The translations under genes were made by a program, and so were the position numbers. Source: Diplolepis rosae (lineage: Eukaryota > Arthropoda > Insecta > Hymenoptera > Diplolepididae). From it: 64,000 nt of DNA. Positions 57,929 to 64,000 of this stretch are shown here, in pieces; position 1 is the first letter of the stretch, and every line of letters starts with the position of its first letter. The DNA lies in NCBI GenBank assembly GCA_030998225.1, contig JAPYXD010000695.1, forward strand, positions 2,461,001 to 2,525,000, written 5' to 3'. Below the pieces are notes generated by a model. It was not told the DNA's origin. It did not search any database and saw only the letters and a program-made list of their open reading frames with translations.

Positions 57929-59292
57929 TAAATTTTTTAACGGGCAAAACTTTATAAAAAAATGTAACAAAAATGTAAGTATTGCAATGCAAAATAACTG
58001 CTAAAAATTTTTTGTTATCCAGAAATCAAAGTTAATTACTTATTTAATTTACGAGCTTTTCTTATTATTTGTGCTCATTAAAATTTCGAAAAGTAAAGTA
58101 TATGGAGGACGATTTGAAGGTATTTTCGATGTCATGTATGGTAAAATGAGTATATGTTATTTTTAACAAAGAGAAATTAATTTAACCTGTACATTCGAAA
58201 ATTATTCAAGAATACGAAAAGATATTTTTAGCACCACTATTTTGACTTGCGAATAACGACAGTCAGCCATTTGTTCACAATGCATGTAAAAATTTCGATT
58301 TTTCGCAACAAAAAAAATTCGCAAAATATTTTGCAAAATTTTTGCAAAAATTTCAGAAGTCAACCGTGTTAGAGATTGATTACCAAATAAAATTGTATTT
58401 TTCATTTGTCTACTGTTATTATTAAATGTACTTTAATAGTAAGATGTTGGAAGAATGCGTATTTTGACGGTATTTATTCTTTTTTACCCCCGTCCACACC
58501 TTGCAAAAATCTGCAAAAATTCTGTTTTAATCATGGATAGGTAACTAATGAATAGAATAATTCAAAAGAGTGGTCGCGCAATTCAAACATGAACAAAATT
58601 GCGTGCAAAAATGTTCACAATTTTTTGCATCGCGAATTATGCATCAAAAAATCTGCAAAAATTTACAAATGTGTCTTCTATTAGAAAAAACAACCCTGAT
58701 TTTTTTTCAAAAGTTTCCTATTATTAGTTTAGCTAAAAAAAGAAAAAAACGAAAATGGTAAAATCCGCCATTACTCATTTAAAATGGCAGATAATGATCT
58801 GAAAATTTGACAAAATAATCTCTTTCCCAACCTCTTCCCATATGGTTGATACGAAATTTGATTTGGTTTTAAGGCCGATTTCACATGGAAACCCGGCTAT
58901 GCTCTTTCGAAAATTCTTCAGATTTAAAAAACCTATTTTTAAAATAATTAACAATCTTGTTATAAACTACGTTTATTCAAAGTTTATGATATTATATATA
59001 TTATTTTAAATATGCCCTGTTGGCAAAATTGAATTAAATTTGATATAGAAAAATTTAATGTGCTTTTCTATCATATTTAATCAAATTTTCCAGCAGGGTA
59101 ACCCGAAAATACGAATTAGAAAGGATTTTACAAGAACATGTATATTGTCTGCAGGATTTCAGCGCAGGATATACGTAAATATTATTAAAGGATTGCAAAT
59201 ATTAATAGAGTATGTACTATGTAACTATTTTCTTAAATGAAAACATATATATTAATTTTAATTTCTAAACAGAAAAATATATTTATACTTAA

Positions 59293-59665
59293 GGTAATAT
59301 ACTCGCGAAAATTGGGCATCAGGTAAAAATAGATAATTTTGCTTTCATGAATAGCAATATTATCATTGAAGGGATCGTTTAAGAAAGAAAAGATTATTTT
59401 CCCTAAAAAGATTTGAAACACAGAAAAATAATTGTATTAATGAATTATATTTTTGCTTGAATCAAATCATTTTTTCAGAAAATATATTCTTCACAACTTT
59501 GCCGTTTCCAATTCTTTAAGATGAATTCTTTAATGGCTAAAACCATTTAAAAACAATTTTCCAGGACGAAGTTTTTATTAACAAATTGTTAAATTTCATA
59601 ATAATTTATTCATTTTTGAAAATCGGAAACGGTCAAGTTGTAGATAATCTTTTCCCTGGAAAACT
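59293..59665. repeat. Diverged GGTAGTTG-family copy preceded by TTAA
   Basis: TTAA (59289-59292) then GGTAATATACTCGCGAAAAT. The blocks gataattttgctttcatgaa, cagaaaaataattgtattaa and (inverted) ggaaacggtcaagttgtaga follow in the family order. The right arm is incomplete. Confidence 0.65.
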
Positions 59666-59939
59666 TTTTTGTTTATTAATGAAAAATGCTATCAAATATA
59701 GAAACTTTTGGTTTCCAAAAAAACTATACGAGATAAGAAAAAAATTTGTTGGACAAAATTGTTTATCTCAAGAAGATATACAAACTTACCTCAGAGCATT
59801 TTATGATCGGACACGTAGTTTTTGTTTCAATCGTAAAAAATGTTAGGAATCAAAATTGTTTATTTAAAGAGATCTACAACTTTGGTTCCGAACATTTGTT
59901 GGGGATAAATTTAGTAATTTGTATGTAAAGAACATAGAA

Positions 59940-60140
59940 AACTAAGCGCAAAGCGCGAGATCCACATAATTTCGAAGCGCAACGTGTGATGACTGAAACG
60001 CGCGTTCTAGGCCAGCTCAAATTTTATTTTGGATGGAAATGTGGCTCTATTGGGTATACAGTAAAAAAAAATCGAGCGCGAAGCGCGAGTGTCATGATGA
60101 GAATATGTTACTTAAGCTCGAAGCGGACGATGTTCGCGGG
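59940..60140 (-). repeat. Inverted copy of the GCGCAAAGCGC repeat block
   Basis: aagcgcaaagcgcgagatcc, actgaaacgcgcgttctagg, gagcgcgaagcgcgagtgtc and gaagcggacgatgttcgcgg are reverse-complement counterparts, in reverse order, of modules at 35810-36300. Confidence 0.65.
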
Positions 60141-61159
60141 CAGATTTTTTTCTCTTAAAATCTATTCATGTTATTGTCAATTTTTAATAATAAATCTAGA
60201 AAGTAAGAAGTCGTTTAAACATTTTTACTTGTCAGACTTTATTTTTTTTAAGCGTTAGCAATTAGACGCTGGATTGTTTTTGACTACTTGAGGATCTTTT
60301 TGAGTATTTTTTAATTTAAGCATTTTGACGAAACAAGTAATTCTAGTATTCATAAACCAGATATGGCACAAACTTAAAACTGAGTCAGAAGTTGGCAATT
60401 TTCACACGGGAAGGAATTTTTAGTATCGGGAAGAAATATCTTTTGTTACAGTTTGCTAGTAAGTTTTAATTGAAACAAACAAAAGTAAAATATAATGTTT
60501 CGAAAACGTATCAAGGTTATAAAGAAGCAGGTTAATCGAATAAATTCGAAATCGAAGTGAGTTACTGATAAGCGCAAATCGACTTAGCTTAGCAGACTTT
60601 GTTTTTCCTACACTATACAAAATTTCATAAGACTAGTGAATTCGAATAGAATCCTATTCAAGTTTAATGGAACGGAAGATCTATTTGCAGCGCGCCGTTG
60701 TATTCGGCGTCGTAAAAAGATTTATTTTGCTTTGGCACGTTGCTTCTCTACGAACGAAATTTAAAATTCTCAGTAATCCAACGGGAAATTCAGTGCTGTC
60801 CTGTTGGGCGTGTTCATCCGTCGCAGACACCTCGCTACCTACGAGTGAAACAGGAAGAGAAGGATGTTTTAAAATGCATTTCACACTAGAGAATAAAAAC
60901 GTATGACATATCGACAACACTCATGAATAACATATTAAACACTACACTTTAGAAAAATTACACTGTATAACATTTTTCACCTTTTTTTAATTACGCTACA
61001 ATGATAAGTGATTTTTCTAGGTTTTTCTTCTGTAGATTACGAATGCGAAGTCGAATGTGTTCCATATAAACACGTTTTTTTGAAAAACCGTGTTTAAAAA
61101 GTCAAGAAAACTTGTTTTTAACTTATTAGATTTCTTTGATAAGTCACGTGTGCTCGCTA

Positions 61160-61277
61160 CACGGAGAAAAAATATTTGCTGTATCAGCAAACAAAATTTT
61201 TGTTGGAACAGCAAAAAAATTTGTAGGTTGTATATGAACAATCCGTTTGCTAATTGAGTGAATTTATTTTCTCTGTT
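61160..61277. mobile_element. Short MITE, 118 bp, CACGGAGAAAA termini
   Basis: TA-CACGGAGAAAAAATATTT on the left and an inverted ATTTATTTTCTCTGTT-TA on the right, with some mismatches. Terminus related to the element at 51209. Confidence 0.5.
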
Positions 61278-61933
61278 TAGATTATGTCAAAAATAGCTGA
61301 AAGCAGATTTTTTTGGAAACCCATTTTAAAAAAAAATGTGACGTGATTGAATATTTTAGACTTCGTTACCTTTATTCAAGACTTTTAGCCATATCAAGTT
61401 TGCCATTTCGTAGAAATATTTCTTGAAAATTTCAGTGCGAAAATCTTTACCATTTGAACGTTATGTGATGCTAAAATTAAGTAAAAAAGTTGAATTCTAA
61501 AAAAGTATATATGAAAATAAAAGCCTGCAAATACGTATGAAGATAATTGGTTGGTTCACGTTTCTTTTAAAATTTAAAGGCCATTTTGAAATTTGATTTA
61601 AGATTTATAATCAGCAACTCCAAAAATTTAGTTTAGTTTTTCCATTTTGTTCCTTTGTTATTGGGTCTGCCATTACGAATTTAAAAATTTTTAAAACCTG
61701 ATTTAAATAACCATTCTTCTCGTTACCTGAACTGAATATATAGTTGAGGACAAATTAAATGACGCATTGATTTTGCCGTGGTGTCTACTTTCCATTTTCC
61801 AGTTAAATTAATACGAACTACGAAAAAAAGTTATGATACAAAATTGTTAAATACATAAAGATCTACAAATTTGAACCTCCAGATTTTTTCATAAGATGTA
61901 TATTTTTCTTTTTAATGCATAAAAATACTATTG

Positions 61934-62736
61934 CACGGAAAAAAATTTGACCAGGTGACAGGATTTGTCGCAAAATTTCTAAATAAGGAAAATTACTTTT
62001 TTTTGCTGAATTGAGTATACTTTTCATACCTTAAAATTAATCAAAGATTCGTATGGAATGGGAATAAAAATTCTTATTGTAACCATTTGTTCGTCTAGTA
62101 TCATGAAAGTGATCTACTATTTTTCATTATTTGAACTGAGATATATTTTTACACAAAATATTTCCAATTTATTGTTAGATAAACGCAGTATTACATTGAA
62201 TGTTGATATCAACGCGTATATGACGAGATTTAATACAGTACTTTTAAAGTGTTTAAAAGTCTAAATTAATATCAAATTGTCGTTTGATGTCACTTCGCCA
62301 TATTTGTTATCAGGTAGCAGTTATTTCTTATATCTCCACTCTAAAAACAAGTGTGTTACTTCTACACGTGAATCACGATAGTAACTTTTTAGGCATTTGA
62401 AGTGTGTATTTTTAATACACATTACAAACGTAACGTTTAATTTTCAAACGCTTTAACGTTTTTACTCAAAATGTGTGTTAAAAATACACACTTCAAATGC
62501 CTAAAAAGTTACTATCGTGATTCACGTGTAGAAGTAACACACTTGTTTTTAGAGTGTCTGTTTCAGCTAAACTATGTCTGGATGGAACAAATGATATCAC
62601 TGAAACCGTTAAATTGGTCAAAGATATTTACTTTAGTTAATTCAAAGATCTTCTTACATTCACTTATTCGTTTCCAGCTAAATGTTTAGCTGTAAAAAGG
62701 ATTAACTTCCCTGTCACAGCTGCACTTTTTTCCGTG
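61934..62736. mobile_element. 803-bp element inserted in the 154-bp array
   Basis: CACGGAAAAAAATTTGACCA mirrors the right end (tgcacttttttccgtg). Removing it restores the periodicity of the surrounding array. A 68-codon frame at 62058-62264 has no recognisable family. It contains a nested MITE. Confidence 0.65.
62337..62556. mobile_element. 220-bp MITE with about 85-bp near-perfect arms
   Basis: CACTCTAAAAACAAGTGTGT mirrors ACACACTTGTTTTTAGAGTG. The pairing continues through gtgaatcacgatagtaactt and gcatttgaagtgtgtatttt. It lies inside the element 61934-62736, so it is the youngest layer there. Confidence 0.85.
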
Positions 62737-64000
62737 TGGAAATCAAAAATTCAATTTTTAACCGTAATATGTGAAATACGAAAAAAACGTAGAAGTGCTA
62801 AATTATTTACTTCAATAAGGTCTACGAATTTTGTTTGATATAGTTTCTGAATAAATCTATATATTTCTTTTCAATTTCAAAAAGTACGATTAAAATTTAA
62901 AAATTCCATTTTTTGAACAAAATATGAGATACGAAAAAAACGTTAAGAATGGAAATTATTTGCATTAATGAGGTCTAAAAATTCTCAGTAGGACATTTTT
63001 TGACAAGATGTATATTTTATGTTTTGATTTAAAAAAAAACACTTTTGGAAATCAAGAATTACATTTTTTAAACCAAATATGTGAGATACGAAATGAGCGT
63101 TGTAAAACAAATTTAGTAACTTTGAAAAAATGTAAATCACATCTACAATATTATATAATTGACTCGAGCTCTAATATAAAATTACAAGAAATAAACTTAA
63201 ATATGCCAAAAGAATACAATACCAAGCGCGAAGCGCAAAAAGACTGTCCCTGCGAAGCGGGCAGATTTTTGAAATTAAAATGAACTTTGTTTTCAGTGTT
63301 AGAGGTATTTGAGCGTTTCCACGTTTTTTGGACACTATGTATATCACTCTGTTTACACTCTTAACAGGTATTATAATTGAAAATGTAAAGTTTGTTTTTC
63401 CTTAAGTCGTTAACCAGCTTAGTAGTTGAAGCACAGTAGGTACAAGTGGAAAGTTAATAGCATCGCTAAGTCAGATTGATGCTTGAAAATCTTAATGCTG
63501 CTAAGCTTAATTTAAACGATATTTGGAGATTAATATCTTGCAACAGTAGTTTCTTAAACCTTCTAGGAAACTAGAAAGAAAAAAATAATCTCTCAGGTAA
63601 ATGTTGAAGCAATGTAGTTAACTGTGAAGTAGGGAAGAGTAATATAATTAAACTAGAAGGCCTGCGAAGCTGGATAGAAGTTTAATTTTCGCGAGAATTA
63701 CTTAGAAAACTTATTTAAGTTGCTTTTTTTAAAAAAAATTTTTTATCTCTGCTCCTTAAAAGTATTGAAGTTGGGCTTGATCAATGTGTCTTTAAGTTCT
63801 CTTGTAGAGTGTTTGTGCTTTATTTTAGTTACATCTAATACATGGCGACGTGTCTGTATATTTACAGTAGTGAGCACTTATTTCAGATGAAAGTTAACGG
63901 GGATTAATGCGTCTCTTATGGAAGCCCACTGCTCTATTCTCCTTTATGACCTCTTCCGGGATTCGCTTTAGCCCCTTTTGCGACAGTTCTCCACATTGTA

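Larger units (their letters stand above)
56955..58907. mobile_element. 1.95-kb element with about 665-bp inverted arms
   Basis: The left arm (about 56955-57618) and right arm (about 58241-58907) are near-perfect reverse complements. Termini are AAAGGGCATAGC / GCTATGCTCTTT. Shared blocks include tccatgtgaaatcggcctta, ctgccattttaaatgagtaa, gaagacacatttgtaaattt and ggtgtggacgggggtaaaaa. The central about 620 bp carries a nested MITE. No transposase frame was seen. It may be a non-autonomous element with long TIRs, as in MULE-like or foldback types. Confidence 0.85.
61790..63275 (-). repeat. Inverted tandem array of the 154-bp family, interrupted by an insertion
   Basis: AGRTCTACRAATTTTG-like words at 61858, 62818 and 62970 and a degraded one at about 63140. 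ATGTGAGATACGAAAAAAACG-like words (quoted loosely) precede each. The first spacing is about 960, which becomes about 154-157 once the insertion 61934-62736 is subtracted. The block ends with agcgcgaagcgc and ctgcgaagcgggcag (63225-63265). Confidence 0.7.
30215..64000 (+). other. Presumed mib1 intron or downstream region, no exon recognised
   Basis: No further mib1 ankyrin or RING coding sequence was recognised in this 33.8-kb stretch. It holds mostly repeats (listed separately) plus a few GC-richer islands without coding signal at about 31400-31880, 35100-35700, 41180-41520, 47500-47720, 56460-56800 and 60660-60900. Short open frames there show no family motif or splice support. Confidence 0.5.

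Noticed and set aside
60667..60920. Frames on both strands, 79 codons each
   Set aside because: Mutually overlapping on opposite strands without motif. Composition alone does not justify a gene.

Overview
The window is animal nuclear DNA, almost certainly from an insect. Coding sequence sits in short exons with GT-AG introns, the surroundings are AT-rich, and Tc1/mariner-type transposons and palindromic miniature elements (MITEs) are abundant. A hymenopteran is possible, but the sequence alone does not prove the order.

Four protein-coding genes can be supported. (1) At 541-1409 (+) lies the 3' end of a glutamate-gated chloride channel gene. It carries two consecutive cassettes that each encode a fourth transmembrane helix (TM4), so the gene may have two alternative C-termini. 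(2) At 7823-9543 (-) there are five phase-compatible exons of a 316-residue single-pass membrane protein that I do not recognise. It has two candidate 5' exons, near 10.1 kb and 13.6 kb. (3) At 16909-19792 (+) is a complete ten-exon katanin p60 gene, a microtubule-severing AAA ATPase of 506 residues. (4) At 24620-30214 (+) are the first eight coding exons of mind bomb 1 (563 residues: MIB/HERC2, ZZ, MIB/HERC2, MIB repeats, first ankyrin repeats). The rest of mib1 (remaining ankyrin repeats and RING fingers) is not visible in the following 33.8 kb, so a giant intron or an assembly problem must lie there.

The rest is intergenic or intronic and holds many layers of mobile elements. Two are mariner transposon copies with internal deletions (21036-21792 and 53461-54433), each with matching terminal inverted repeats (TIRs) and TA flanks. 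Others are a pogo-like MITE, several TA-flanked MITEs, two TTAA-flanked palindromic families with several copies each, a 1.95-kb element with about 665-bp inverted arms and a nested MITE, a 1.5-kb palindrome with two related MITEs inside, and degenerate tandem arrays of about 150-160 bp that occur in both orientations. The 2-kb palindrome cluster at 22.1-24.1 kb, just upstream of mib1, repeatedly carries an AAAATGGCGGC motif that also occurs in the presumed mib1 promoter.

No tRNA, rRNA, CRISPR or microbial feature was seen. Everything was read by eye: exon borders come from splice consensus, reading phase and family knowledge, not from transcript data.
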